64,000 nucleotides of DNA from NCBI GenBank assembly GCA_949296075.1, contig CASFNG010000011.1, positions 62,001 to 126,000 on the forward strand. The letters are read 5' to 3'. The notes under the pieces are model-generated. The model was given only the letters and a program-made list of their open reading frames with translations, did no database searches and was not told the DNA's origin. The stretch comes from an uncultured Parabacteroides sp. (GTDB lineage: Bacteria > Bacteroidota > Bacteroidia > Bacteroidales > Tannerellaceae). This document shows positions 50,469-59,247 of the stretch, piece after piece; positions within the stretch are counted from its first letter, which is position 1, and each line of letters begins with the position of its first letter. The position numbers and the translations under genes are program-made.

Positions 50469-50484
50469 AACCAAAGAAGGCTCT
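50469..50484 (+). repeat. Direct repeat, left copy (flanks Abi gene)
   Basis: AACCAAAGAAGGCTCT is identical to 51313-51328. Here the sequence continues CCCACG and lacks the right arm of a hairpin, while the right copy sits in a complete terminator. Confidence 0.75.
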
Positions 50485-50644
50485 CCCACGATAAGCGATA
50501 AAAGAAAAGAAAGGGACAAAAGAATGTAACATGAAGTTTTTTCCGTTACTTCGCGAAAGGGCATAAAAAAACCCGGATTCATCACCAGTAACTAAAAGCT
50601 GGGAGAGGAACGCCCGGGACTGCGCCACAAAAGTACAACAAACT

Positions 50645-51307
50645 ATGGAAAATAACAAAGCGTTTTTCGAGAAAGTTTTCTCTACCAAACGCATGGAGCG
50701 ATATTTCAACCTTTATCCCGGAGATGAGAACCGCGCCATGTTGCATTACCGTTGCAACCTACAATTAGCGGAGGCATTCTACATCAGCCTATCCGTATTA
50801 GAGGTAACCTTACGTAACGCCTTATGCCGCGAGTTGGAAACAATGACCGGACGTGAGGATTGGTATGCCACTTTTCCTACCACACCCGGACTTTCTAAAC
50901 TAAACCATTACATCGTGCAAGCGAATAAACAAATAACCGGACGACAAGAGAACGTCACTCCTCCGAAGATGGTAGCGGAATTGACCTTAGGATTCTGGGT
51001 CTCATTGTTAAACAGCGAATATGAACGTCTGTTATGGAAAGACCTACGACGGGCATTTCCATTCATGCCCAAACACGAACGAAAACGCAAAAACGTATCC
51101 GCTCCATTGAACCAGTTCCGGACATTGCGGAACCGGGTATTCCACAATGAATCCATTTGCTGGAACCTGCGCCATGTAGAACAAATACATCAGGAAATGG
51201 TTACGATGATGGGATGGATAAATAAAGATATTCCCGGTTGGATCGAACAAACCGACCGCTTCAATAACGTATGCCAGCAGATCCGGGCAATAATGGAATG
51301 GGAATAA
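50645..51307 (+). CDS. Abi-like abortive infection protein
   Basis: This 220-residue protein has the Abi-like pattern: ISLSVLEVTLRNALCRELE near residue 50, MVAELTLGFWVSLLN in the middle, and TLRNRVFHNESI with R162-N-R-V-F-H167, an R-X4-H motif of HEPN-type RNases. Related AbiD/AbiF proteins stop phage growth by killing or arresting the infected cell. The usual second histidine after RNRxxHHE is Asn here. It is flanked by 16-base direct repeats, which suggests a mobile or recently inserted cassette. No consensus promoter is seen just upstream. Confidence 0.8.
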   Translation: MENNKAFFEKVFSTKRMERYFNLYPGDENRAMLHYRCNLQLAEAFYISLSVLEVTLRNALCRELETMTGREDWYATFPTTPGLSKLNHYIVQANKQITGRQENVTPPKMVAELTLGFWVSLLNSEYERLLWKDLRRAFPFMPKHERKRKNVSAPLNQFRTLRNRVFHNESICWNLRHVEQIHQEMVTMMGWINKDIPGWIEQTDRFNNVCQQIRAIMEWE

Positions 51308-51312
51308 TCATG

Positions 51313-51328
51313 AACCAAAGAAGGCTCT
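51313..51328 (+). repeat. Direct repeat, right copy (flanks Abi gene)
   Basis: AACCAAAGAAGGCTCT, identical to 50469-50484 and starting 5 bases after the Abi stop. It overlaps the left arm of the terminator at 51321-51368. Confidence 0.75.
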
Positions 51329-51368
51329 TCCCGGCTCGCTTCCGCGAGGCTCGGGGAGAGCCTTTTCT
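51321..51368 (+). terminator. Terminator between Abi gene and pepD
   Basis: AAGGCTCTTCCC (51321-51332) pairs with GGGGAGAGCCTT (51353-51364), one G-T wobble, with an inner hairpin and a T-run on the plus strand. Minus-strand T richness is weaker, but it may also stop pepD transcripts. Confidence 0.8.
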
Positions 51369-51390
51369 ATATCTTCACTGAACGGACGGA

Positions 51391-52845
51391 TCAGACGCGC
51401 TCCAACACCGCGGCGATCAGTTGCCAGATCTTCTGCACCGAAACGATATTCACCCGCTCATCCGGCGAGTGCGGATGCTCCAAGTCCGGCCCGATCGAGA
51501 CCATATCCATATCCGGGTAAGCCCCCTGGATGATCCCGCACTCCAAACCGGCGTGCATCACCTTCACCTCCGGCTCCTTGCCGAACAGCTCCTTGTAAGT
51601 CGATTTCATCACGCCCAAGATCGGCGAGTGAATATCCGGCTGCCAACCGTTGTAAGCGCCCGACTCCTCCACCTTGGCCCCCGCGAGGGCGAAGATGCTC
51701 TCCAAGCTGGAGCAGACCGCGTATTTGCGGGATTCGGAGGAGCTGCGCACCAAGATCTTGATCTCGATCAGCTCATCAGACGTCTTTACGATCGCTAAGT
51801 TAGAGGAGGCCTCCACCGTACCGGGGAAATCGTGCAGCATACTGATCACCCCATTCTGGCAACCCTCTATCGCGTTGATGAAATCATCCTGTATCTCCTC
51901 CGGGATCAAGGTGGCGGGCAGGTCGACCATCTCGGCGGTAAACACGATCCCCTCCTCGATCCCCGCGTACTCCTCGCGGAACATATCCTGATAATCCGAA
52001 ACCAACTCCCAAAGCGCCTCCACATTGTCGCCCGGAATGGTCACCACGGCCTCCGCCTCACGCGGGATCGCGTTGCGCAACGAGCCACCCTCCACCGACG
52101 ACAGGCGAGCGCCATAATCGCAAACCGCCTCCTTCAGGAAACGGAACATCAACTTATTCGCGTTCGCCCGGCCCAGATGAATGTCCACGCCCGAGTGACC
52201 GCCTTTCAAGCCCGAGAGGGAGATTTTCACCGCCACGTCGCCCTCCGGCACGTAAGTATCCTCCTTAAACTGGAACGAGATGTTCATATCCGCACCACCC
52301 GCGCAGCCCACGAACAACTCACCCTCCTTCTCTGAATCACAATTCAGCAGGATGTCGCCCTTCAGGAAATGCGGTTTCAGGCCGAAAGCCCCGTCCATTC
52401 CCTGCTCCTCGTCGATGGTGAACAGCGCCTCTATCGGGCCATGCCTCAAGCCCTTGTCGGCCAGCACCGCCATCGCCAAGGCAGCCCCCATGCCATCATC
52501 GGCGCCCAAGGTCGTCCCTCTTGCCGTCACCCAGTCGCCCTCTATATAGGCATCGATCGGATCCTTCTCGAAATCGTGCGCCACCGAAGCGTTCTTCTGC
52601 GGCACCATATCCAAGTGAGCTTGCAGGGTAACCGTCTTACGCCCTTCCATACCGGGTGTCGCCGGTTTACGGATCAACACGTTACCCACCTCATCCCGCA
52701 AGGTCTCCAATCCAAGGCTCTTGCCAAAGGATTCCATGAAACGGGTTACTTCCTCCATGTGTCCCGTCGGACGAGGGATCTGCGTGAGCTCATAAAAATA
52801 GCCCCACACAGCTCTCGGAGATAGATCTTTGATTTCTGCTGACAT
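51391..52845 (-). CDS. pepD: Cytosol non-specific dipeptidase (aminoacyl-histidine dipeptidase)
   Basis: This 484-residue M20-family zinc peptidase hydrolyses many dipeptides. It has LQAHLDMVPQKN (first metal His and Asp), GADDGMGAALAMAV (bridging Asp), TIDEEQGMDGAFGL (catalytic Glu and metal Glu) and LLNCDSEKEGELFVG, with a lid domain about residues 200-380 and a late metal His in MHAGLECG. The length is normal for PepD. It lies 88 bases after the flippase-like gene and may share its transcript. Confidence 0.95.
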   Translation of the reverse strand: MSAEIKDLSPRAVWGYFYELTQIPRPTGHMEEVTRFMESFGKSLGLETLRDEVGNVLIRKPATPGMEGRKTVTLQAHLDMVPQKNASVAHDFEKDPIDAYIEGDWVTARGTTLGADDGMGAALAMAVLADKGLRHGPIEALFTIDEEQGMDGAFGLKPHFLKGDILLNCDSEKEGELFVGCAGGADMNISFQFKEDTYVPEGDVAVKISLSGLKGGHSGVDIHLGRANANKLMFRFLKEAVCDYGARLSSVEGGSLRNAIPREAEAVVTIPGDNVEALWELVSDYQDMFREEYAGIEEGIVFTAEMVDLPATLIPEEIQDDFINAIEGCQNGVISMLHDFPGTVEASSNLAIVKTSDELIEIKILVRSSSESRKYAVCSSLESIFALAGAKVEESGAYNGWQPDIHSPILGVMKSTYKELFGKEPEVKVMHAGLECGIIQGAYPDMDMVSIGPDLEHPHSPDERVNIVSVQKIWQLIAAVLERV

Positions 52846-52933
52846 AAAACTGCTGTTTTACTTGGCGCTGGCAGCGTTGTCACCCGCCACGTCCCGCCAA
52901 TAGGTTAATAGATGAAAATCAGATGTCCTCTTG

Positions 52934-53941
52934 TCAATGGGCAGCCACCTCTCTCGCGGCCCGGTTCGTGATCGGCAAGGCCACGATCCCGAACAAACCG
53001 CAGAGTCCAGTCCAGACAGTCTGCACCGTATGGACCACCAAGGCGAAGGCCGCCGCGTCGTTCTCGTTCACCCCGAAGCAAACCAAGGTGGCGATCACCA
53101 TGAAATGCCAAGGACCAATCCCGCCTTGTACGGGTACCGCCACGCCGATGCTGCTCATCGTAAAGGTGATCAGCCCCACCACGACACCTAAGTCCTTGGT
53201 GAAGTCGAACGCGTAGAAGGTGATATAGAAGTAACAGAAGTAACCGCCCCAGATCAAGAACGTCTCCACCAAGAAACGAACCTTGTGCTCCAAGAGCCAG
53301 ATACTCTTCATTCCTTCCCATATATTACGCAACAATCCCTTCGCTTTCTGCACCAGCGTAAATTTACTCATATAAGTGAATACGAACCAAATCAAGGCTA
53401 TGAAAATCACCGCCGACACGTAAATCCACATCGAATTGAACATGGAGCGGAAACCGTCGAGCAGCTCCGGGTTCTTGGCGAAGAAATCGGTAAAGAAGCC
53501 GATGTTGAAAATGAAGATGCACAAGGTAATCATCCCAACCATCACCGTATCGCTCACCCGGTCGATGAAAAGGGTACCGAGCAACTTCGAGAAGGAGATC
53601 TTGTCGTACTTCGTGATCACGCCGCAACGCCATACCTCGCCGACACGCGGCAACACCAAGTTGACGGCATAATTGCCCAAGACGGCATAGACCATGTTAC
53701 TCATCTTGAAACGCTCGCCTAAGGAACCGATCAACAACCCCCACCGGAAGCCGCGGACAATGTTGGCGAACAGGCCGAATAATAAGGAAAACAGGATAAT
53801 ATCATATCGTACACCCTCCCGGACGACCCGCCAGATCTCGGACACATCCATCTTTCGATATAAAAACCAAAGTAGCAAGCAGCCAAAGGCCAAAGGAAGA
53901 ACGATCTTTAAAATCGTACGGAATATGCTCTTAAAATCCAT
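52934..53941 (-). CDS. Flippase-like membrane protein (LPG synthase TM / YbhN family)
   Basis: This 335-residue inner-membrane protein has about eight hydrophobic segments and the family features IVRGFRWGLLIGSLGERF near residue 65, NLVLPRVGEVWRCGVI, and a late GVAVPVQGGIGPWHFM. It belongs to the lysylphosphatidylglycerol synthase transmembrane/YbhN group, some of which move lipids across the membrane. The soluble aminoacyl-transfer domain of MprF is absent, so aminoacyl-lipid synthesis is unlikely. The lipid moved is unknown. It is divergent from rsmA. Confidence 0.88.
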   Translation of the reverse strand: MDFKSIFRTILKIVLPLAFGCLLLWFLYRKMDVSEIWRVVREGVRYDIILFSLLFGLFANIVRGFRWGLLIGSLGERFKMSNMVYAVLGNYAVNLVLPRVGEVWRCGVITKYDKISFSKLLGTLFIDRVSDTVMVGMITLCIFIFNIGFFTDFFAKNPELLDGFRSMFNSMWIYVSAVIFIALIWFVFTYMSKFTLVQKAKGLLRNIWEGMKSIWLLEHKVRFLVETFLIWGGYFCYFYITFYAFDFTKDLGVVVGLITFTMSSIGVAVPVQGGIGPWHFMVIATLVCFGVNENDAAAFALVVHTVQTVWTGLCGLFGIVALPITNRAAREVAAH

Positions 53942-53971
53942 TCTTGTCGGACATTTTTAATTTATTTGTTG

Positions 53972-53979
53972 TACTTTTG
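53972..53979 (+). promoter_or_regulatory. -7 box TACTTTTG for rsmA-mgtE
   Basis: TACTTTTG on the plus strand, a full TAnnTTTG match, about 55 bases before ATG 54034. Surrounding sequence is AT-rich but no TTTG lies at the normal -33 distance. Confidence 0.6.
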
Positions 53980-54033
53980 CGCATCCGCGAAGATAAGCAT
54001 ACTTTTAAAAAAACGCATTACACCGAAAAGTGA

Positions 54034-54813
54034 ATGAGATTAGTAAAGCCAAAAAAAGCATTGGGCCAGCACTTCCTGAAGGATTTGGCCATCGCGCGCC
54101 GGATCGCGGAGACGCTCGACTCGCATAAGGGGCTGCCAGTATTGGAAATCGGCCCGGGCATGGGGGTTCTCACCCAGTTCCTGTTGGAGGAGGGGCACGA
54201 CTTGACCGTGGTCGAGTTAGACATGGAGTCTGTCGCCTACCTGAACGAGCATTTTCCCGGGTTGAAAGGACGTATCTTGGCCGAGGATTTCCTGAAATTA
54301 GACCTGTCCAAACTATTCGCCGGCCAATTTTGCGTGATCGGTAACTACCCGTATAATATATCCAGCCAGATTTTCTTCAAGGTGCTCGATCATAAGGATC
54401 ATATACCCTGTTGCTCGGGGATGCTGCAAAAAGAGGTGGCGGAACGGTTGGCGGCCGGGCCGGGAAGCAAGACCTACGGTATATTGAGCGTGCTCCTGCA
54501 GGCGTGGTACGACGTGGAATACCTGTTCACGGTGAGCGAGCAAGTGTTTGATCCGCCTCCCAAGGTGAAGAGCGCGGTGCTGCGAATGACCCGAAACGGG
54601 CGGACGGAGTTAGGATGCGACGAGAAATTGTTCAAGACCGTGGTGAAGACAGCGTTCAACCAACGCCGCAAGACGCTCCGCAACTCCTTGAAGCCCCTGT
54701 TAGGGAAAGAGTGCCCGGACTTCGCCCTGCCGCTGTTCGACAAGCGCCCGGAGCAGCTATCCGTGGAGGATTTCGTGAAACTGACATGTATCTGTCAAAA
54801 CCATATAGCCTAA
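54034..54813 (+). CDS. rsmA: 16S rRNA (adenine1518/1519-N6)-dimethyltransferase
   Basis: This 259-residue enzyme dimethylates two adjacent adenines near the 3' end of 16S rRNA, a late ribosome-assembly step. It shows KKALGQHFLKD at the N-terminus, the S-adenosylmethionine motif LEIGPGMGVLTQFL (residues 37-50), and the catalytic VIGNYPYNISSQIF. The C-terminal part has VVKTAFNQRRKTLRNSLKPL. It starts the plus-strand run that continues into mgtE 35 bases later. Confidence 0.96.
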   Translation: MRLVKPKKALGQHFLKDLAIARRIAETLDSHKGLPVLEIGPGMGVLTQFLLEEGHDLTVVELDMESVAYLNEHFPGLKGRILAEDFLKLDLSKLFAGQFCVIGNYPYNISSQIFFKVLDHKDHIPCCSGMLQKEVAERLAAGPGSKTYGILSVLLQAWYDVEYLFTVSEQVFDPPPKVKSAVLRMTRNGRTELGCDEKLFKTVVKTAFNQRRKTLRNSLKPLLGKECPDFALPLFDKRPEQLSVEDFVKLTCICQNHIA

Positions 54814-54848
54814 CGTGACCGACGAGGTCATCTTAACATAAGAAAGCT

Positions 54849-56195
54849 ATGACCGAACTGACGAAAGAATATATCGACAACCTGAAGAGCATCATCGAGG
54901 CGAAAGATGACGCCAAGGCTCAAGCGATACTCAAGGATCTGTATCCCGCCGACATCGCCGAGCTATACCAGGAGCTCACCTTGCAGGAAGCGATCTATCT
55001 CTATCTCCTGATGGATGGCGACAAGGCGGCGGATGTCTTGATGGAACTGGATGAGGAGGATCGCCACAAGTTGCTGAAAGAGCTCCCGAATGAGCTGATC
55101 GCCAAACGGTTCGTCGACAACATGGAGACCGACGACGCCGTGGACTTGATGCGTGAGTTAGACGAGGACACCCAGGAGGAGATCCTCTCGCACATCGAGG
55201 ACGTGGAACAGGCGGGCGACATCGTGGACTTGCTGAAGTATGACGAGGATACCGCCGGTGGTCTGATGGGTACCGAGATGATCGTGGTGAACGAGAACTG
55301 GAGCATGCCCAAATGTATCGACGAGATGCGTAAGCAGGCGGAGGAGATCAGCGAGATCTATTATGTCTATGTGGTGGACGATGATGAGCGGCTGAAAGGG
55401 GTGCTTCCCCTAAAGAAGCTGATCACCAACCCTTCCGTCTCGAAGATCAAGCACGTCATGAAAAAGGATCCGATCTCCGTACGCGACAGCGACAGCGTGG
55501 AGGAGGTGACCGAGGCGATCGAGAAGTACGACTTGGTGGCGATCCCCGTGGTAGACAGTATCGGCCGGTTAGTGGGGCGCATCACGATCGACGACGTGAT
55601 GGACGAGGTACGCGAGCAACACGAGCGTGATTACCAGTTGGCTTCCGGTATCTCGCAAGACGTGGAGACCACGGATAACGTGTTCACGCAGACCGCGGCG
55701 CGCCTGCCTTGGCTATTGATCGGCATGATCGGCGGACTGGGCAACTCGGTGATCTTGGGAGGTTTCGAAAGCAGCTTCGCGATGAACCCGAAAATGGCTC
55801 TGTTTATCCCGCTGATCGGCGGAACCGGTGGGAACGTCGGGATCCAATCGTCGGCGATCGTGGTGCAAGGCTTGGCGAACAACACCTTGAAGGAGGGGAA
55901 CATACTGCCGCAGATCTTCAAGGAGGCGGTCGTATCGCTGATCAACGCCAGCATCATCAGCTTAGTGGTGTTCGCCTACAACTTCTTCATGCTGGGCGAC
56001 CGAGCGATAACGGCTTCCGTATCGCTGAGCCTGTTCGCCGTGGTGATCTTCGCCAGTATCTTCGGGACGTTGGTGCCGATGACCTTGGATAAGATGAAAA
56101 TCGACCCGGCCTTGGCGACCGGCCCGTTCATCACCATCACCAATGATATTATCGGCATGATGATCTATATGTTCATCACCTCCTCGCTGACCTGA
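54849..56195 (+). CDS. mgtE: Magnesium transporter MgtE
   Basis: This 448-residue Mg2+ channel has the MgtE N-domain (PADIAELYQELTLQEAIYL, LDEEDRHKLLKELP), two CBS domains (about residues 130-255, with MGTEMIVVN and RDSDSVEEVTEAIEKYDL, VGRITIDDVMDEV), and five membrane helices from about residue 280, including LPWLLIGMIGGLGNSVIL and GGTGGNVGIQSSAIVVQGLA. The cytoplasmic domains close the pore when internal Mg2+ is high. It follows rsmA and precedes lrgA after 96 bases. Confidence 0.95.
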   Translation: MTELTKEYIDNLKSIIEAKDDAKAQAILKDLYPADIAELYQELTLQEAIYLYLLMDGDKAADVLMELDEEDRHKLLKELPNELIAKRFVDNMETDDAVDLMRELDEDTQEEILSHIEDVEQAGDIVDLLKYDEDTAGGLMGTEMIVVNENWSMPKCIDEMRKQAEEISEIYYVYVVDDDERLKGVLPLKKLITNPSVSKIKHVMKKDPISVRDSDSVEEVTEAIEKYDLVAIPVVDSIGRLVGRITIDDVMDEVREQHERDYQLASGISQDVETTDNVFTQTAARLPWLLIGMIGGLGNSVILGGFESSFAMNPKMALFIPLIGGTGGNVGIQSSAIVVQGLANNTLKEGNILPQIFKEAVVSLINASIISLVVFAYNFFMLGDRAITASVSLSLFAVVIFASIFGTLVPMTLDKMKIDPALATGPFITITNDIIGMMIYMFITSSLT

Positions 56196-56291
56196 GGATC
56201 CGGGAGATTAACTGTTAAAATAGCCGGACGCGACGCATGACAGCCAAATATCTATTATCTTCGCGGCGGTTATCTAAAAGGCAAAAAGAAT

Positions 56292-56630
56292 ATGCTGGTA
56301 GAAGCATTTTACATCCTCTTCTTTTATTTTACGGGAGAGTTTATCAGTTATTTCATCGGGGGATTCATCCCCGGCAGCGTGATCGGGATGATGTTATTGT
56401 TCGTCGCGCTCGCGTTCAAGAAGGTAAAGCCGGCGAAGGTACGGCGGTTATCCACGGTACTCACCGAGAATATGGGATTATTCTTTGTCCCCGCGGGAGT
56501 CGGGCTCATGAATTCCTTCGGGATTATCTCCCAATATTGGGTCGTCTTGCTGACCGCCTCGATCATAAGCACGATACTGGTGATTGCCAGCGTCGCCTTG
56601 GTTCAACAGAAATTAGAGAAAGGGAAGTAA
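56292..56630 (+). CDS. lrgA: CidA/LrgA-family membrane protein
   Basis: This 112-residue protein has four membrane segments and the holin-like family pattern IPGSVIGMMLLFVALAFK with a late LFFVPAGVGLMN. LrgA proteins pair with LrgB and influence murein hydrolase activity, cell death or export of small metabolites such as pyruvate, depending on the organism. The lrgB gene follows 4 bases later. A variant box TATCTTCG at 56256-56263 (7 of 8 to TAnnTTTG) could be its promoter. Confidence 0.88.
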   Translation: MLVEAFYILFFYFTGEFISYFIGGFIPGSVIGMMLLFVALAFKKVKPAKVRRLSTVLTENMGLFFVPAGVGLMNSFGIISQYWVVLLTASIISTILVIASVALVQQKLEKGK

Positions 56631-56634
56631 GGAG

Positions 56635-57339
56635 ATGGAACAACTTACGAATTCGGAGATCTTCGCGCTTACGTTAGTCATCGGGACTTACGTGACGGCT
56701 TTGGCCCTTTACCGGAAAGTCCATTTCTGCCTGTTGCACCCGTTGCTCACGACCATCTTCGTGATTATAGCGATCTTGGAGATATTGGGCATCCCTTATG
56801 AGTCGTTCCAGCGAAATACGCACCTGATCCATTTCCTGTTAGGCCCATCCGTCGTGGCCTTGGGCTACGTACTCTACGAGCAGATCCAGTACCTGAAAGG
56901 GAACGTGGTGTCGATACTCACCTCTGTATTCGTAGGGGCGATCGTGGGTATCGTAAGTGTCATCGTTATCGGGAAGGTAATGGGGGCGGATCAGGCACTG
57001 ATCGCCTCGCTCCAGCCCAAGTCGGTGACCACCCCTATCGCGATGGGCATCTCCGAGAAGACTGGAGGTATCCCTTCGCTTACCGCGGTGATCGTGGTGG
57101 CCGTGGGGATATTCGGCAGCATCGTCGGCCCGGTCGTCATGAAAGCGCTGAAAATAGAGAGCCGGATAGCCAAGGGACTGGCGCTCGGGGCCTCCTCGCA
57201 TGGAGTAGGAACAGCCGCCGCCATCCAGATCGGAGCGATCGAAGGGGCTATCAGCGGACTTGCCATCGGGCTGATGGGCGTGATGACCGCAGTCTTGATT
57301 CCCGTTATCCGATTGATTTGCAACTATTTTTCTATATAA
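56635..57339 (+). CDS. lrgB: LrgB-family membrane protein
   Basis: This 234-residue inner-membrane protein has about six hydrophobic segments and the LrgB signatures LLGPSVVALGYVLYEQI, PKSVTTPIAMGISEKTGGIP and LGASSHGVGTAAAIQIGAIEG. It acts together with LrgA, probably as one transport complex; its substrate is not settled for Bacteroidetes. It is four bases downstream of lrgA and ends 15 bases before the -33 element of the efp promoter. Confidence 0.92.
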   Translation: MEQLTNSEIFALTLVIGTYVTALALYRKVHFCLLHPLLTTIFVIIAILEILGIPYESFQRNTHLIHFLLGPSVVALGYVLYEQIQYLKGNVVSILTSVFVGAIVGIVSVIVIGKVMGADQALIASLQPKSVTTPIAMGISEKTGGIPSLTAVIVVAVGIFGSIVGPVVMKALKIESRIAKGLALGASSHGVGTAAAIQIGAIEGAISGLAIGLMGVMTAVLIPVIRLICNYFSI

Positions 57340-57353
57340 AAATTGATGAACCC

Positions 57354-57385
57354 TTTGCAACTTTAACAGGAATATACTACTTTTG
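57354..57385 (+). promoter_or_regulatory. Promoter of efp: TTTG-N20-TACTTTTG
   Basis: TTTG (57354-57357), a 20-base spacer and TACTTTTG (57378-57385) match the Bacteroidetes housekeeping promoter in full. The leader before ATG 57442 is about 50 bases. Confidence 0.85.
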
Positions 57386-57441
57386 CCCCCGAAAAACGAA
57401 AAGGATTATTCTATAACCATAAATAAATAAAGCATTTAAAT

Positions 57442-58008
57442 ATGATCAATTCACAAGACATCAAGAAAGGTACTTGTATCCGCCTGGATGGGAAACTCTA
57501 CTTCTGTGTCGATTTCCTGCACGTAAAACCGGGTAAAGGTAATACCATCATGCGCACGACACTGAAGGATGTGGTAAAAGGTGGACAGATCGAGCGTCGT
57601 TTCAACATCGGTGAGAAGTTAGAGGATGTACGCGTCGAGCGCCGCCCGTACCAATTCACGTACAGAGAGGGTGAGCATTACCACTTCATGAACCAAGAAA
57701 CATTCGAGGACGTGATCATCGACAAGGACTTGATCAACGGGGTTGACTTCATGAAAGAGGGCGAGATCGTGGATGTTGTATCTGATGCCTCCACCGAAAC
57801 GGTGCTTTTCGCTGATATGCCGGTGAAAGTTCAATTGAAGATCACTTACACCGAACCGGGCATCAAGGGTGATACGGCGACGAACACGCTGAAACCCGCG
57901 ACGGTAGAGACGGGTGCTGAGGTACGCGTTCCGCTGTTCATCAACGAGGGAGAGATCATCGAGGTGAACACGCAAGACGGTACTTACGTAGGTCGTGTAC
58001 GTGAATAA
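57442..58008 (+). CDS. efp: Elongation factor P
   Basis: This 188-residue factor binds the ribosome between the P and E sites and helps it form bonds at proline stretches. All three domains are present: the N-terminal KOW-like domain with VKPGKGNTIMRTTLKD (Lys32 at the tip, the residue modified in many bacteria), the EF-P central domain and the C-terminal OB domain with GIKGDTATNTLKPATVETGAEVRVP-like signature (about residues 139-165). No EpmA or other Lys32-modifying gene is nearby. It has a textbook promoter and a strong terminator, so it is its own transcript. Confidence 0.97.
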   Translation: MINSQDIKKGTCIRLDGKLYFCVDFLHVKPGKGNTIMRTTLKDVVKGGQIERRFNIGEKLEDVRVERRPYQFTYREGEHYHFMNQETFEDVIIDKDLINGVDFMKEGEIVDVVSDASTETVLFADMPVKVQLKITYTEPGIKGDTATNTLKPATVETGAEVRVPLFINEGEIIEVNTQDGTYVGRVRE

Positions 58009-58039
58009 GACCAAAGTTTTATAATCCTATAAAAAACGA

Positions 58040-58076
58040 GATTCCCGCCCAGAGTCAGGAGCGGGAATCTTTTTCT
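58040..58076 (+). terminator. Intrinsic terminator after efp
   Basis: GATTCCCGC (58040-58048) pairs with GCGGGAATC (58061-58069), a 12-base loop, then TTTTT. Confidence 0.92.
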
Positions 58077-58097
58077 TATCAAAGACCAACCTTAGCC

Positions 58098-58799
58098 ATG
58101 AACGAGAAAAAGGAAAGACTTTCCATCAAGGAATGGGCGGAAGAAGATCGCCCACGAGAGAAGATGCTCCAGAAAGGAGCCTCGGCCTTAAGCGATGCCG
58201 AACTGATCGCCATCCTGATCGGCTCGGGGAACCAAGAGGAGACCGCCGTACAGCTCTCCCAACGCATCTTGCACGCCTCCGGGAACAACCTGAACACCTT
58301 AAGCAAACGATCCATCAAGGAGCTGACAACCAACTTCAAGGGGATAGGAGAGGCGAAAGCGATCACGATATGCGCCGCCTTGGAATTAGGCAAACGGAGA
58401 AGCTCGTCCGAGGTTCCCCGACAAGAACAAATATTGACGAGCGAGAATGCTTTCCGCCTATTTCACGACCAATTATGCGATCTTCCTCATGAGGAGCTGT
58501 GGATAGCGTTGACCAACACCCAGAACAAAGTGATCCGGAAAGTAAAAGTCAGCCAGGGAGGGATTAACCAGACTGCCGTTGACATCCGCCTGATCCTCAA
58601 GGCCGCGGTTGAGTCGCTGGCTACCGGCATCATCCTTTGCCATAATCACCCTTCGGGCAATCTCCGCCCCAGCTCACAAGATGACACATTAACCGAGAAA
58701 GTAAAACAATCAGCTCGGCTGATGGATATCCATGTACTGGATCACATCATCCTGTCCGACAAGGGCTATTACAGCTACGCGGATGAAGGACGCCTATAA
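58098..58799 (+). CDS. radC: RadC-family JAMM protein
   Basis: This 233-residue protein has the N-terminal helix-hairpin-helix region (ALSDAELIAILIGSGN, LTTNFKGIGEAKAITIC) and the C-terminal MPN+ domain with LCHNHPSGNLRPSSQDD, whose two His and Asp are zinc ligands. The family is called RadC after an E. coli locus, but a DNA-repair role has not held up and the activity is unknown. The gene follows the efp terminator; no promoter box is evident in the 21-base gap. Confidence 0.92.
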   Translation: MNEKKERLSIKEWAEEDRPREKMLQKGASALSDAELIAILIGSGNQEETAVQLSQRILHASGNNLNTLSKRSIKELTTNFKGIGEAKAITICAALELGKRRSSSEVPRQEQILTSENAFRLFHDQLCDLPHEELWIALTNTQNKVIRKVKVSQGGINQTAVDIRLILKAAVESLATGIILCHNHPSGNLRPSSQDDTLTEKVKQSARLMDIHVLDHIILSDKGYYSYADEGRL

Positions 58800-58915
58800 G
58801 ACAGCCATGTGTACAGGGATCGTTAAGAGTAACTAATAATCCCGAACGGCGAGGTCAACTGACAACAATTTCGTATGTTCGCGATCAAATTGGATTTGTA
58901 AACTTACGAAACACG

Positions 58916-59233
58916 ATGAACAACGAATTTCTCCAGACAGAAGAGGCGATTGTCGCTATGCTAAAGACAGTGTACGATCCGGAAATCCCCGTGAACGTGT
59001 ATGATCTCGGACTTATCTACAAGGTGGATATTGACGAGGAGAAGAACGTCCGTATCGACATGACCCTGACTGCCCCGAATTGTCCGGCAGCCGATTTCAT
59101 ATTGGAGGATGTTCGCATGAAAGTGGAGTCGGTGGATGGCGTGAAGAACGTGGAAGTAAACCTCGTCTTCGAGCCTGAATGGGACAAGGAGATGATGAGC
59201 GAGGAGGCGAAATTAGAATTAGGATTCCTCTAA
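58916..59233 (+). CDS. DUF59/MIP18-type iron-sulfur assembly factor
   Basis: This 105-residue cytoplasmic protein has the DUF59 pattern VYDPEIPVNVYDLGLIYKVD, MTLTAPNCPAADFILEDV with the reactive Cys, and VNLVFEPEWDKEMMSEEAK at the end. Such proteins (SufT, PaaD N-domain, MIP18) help place Fe-S clusters in target proteins. No suf or isc genes are in the window. A box TATGTTCG at 58874-58881 (7 of 8 to TAnnTTTG) may be its promoter. lpxH follows 14 bases downstream. Confidence 0.9.
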   Translation: MNNEFLQTEEAIVAMLKTVYDPEIPVNVYDLGLIYKVDIDEEKNVRIDMTLTAPNCPAADFILEDVRMKVESVDGVKNVEVNLVFEPEWDKEMMSEEAKLELGFL

Positions 59234-59247
59234 CACCCGCATGGATC

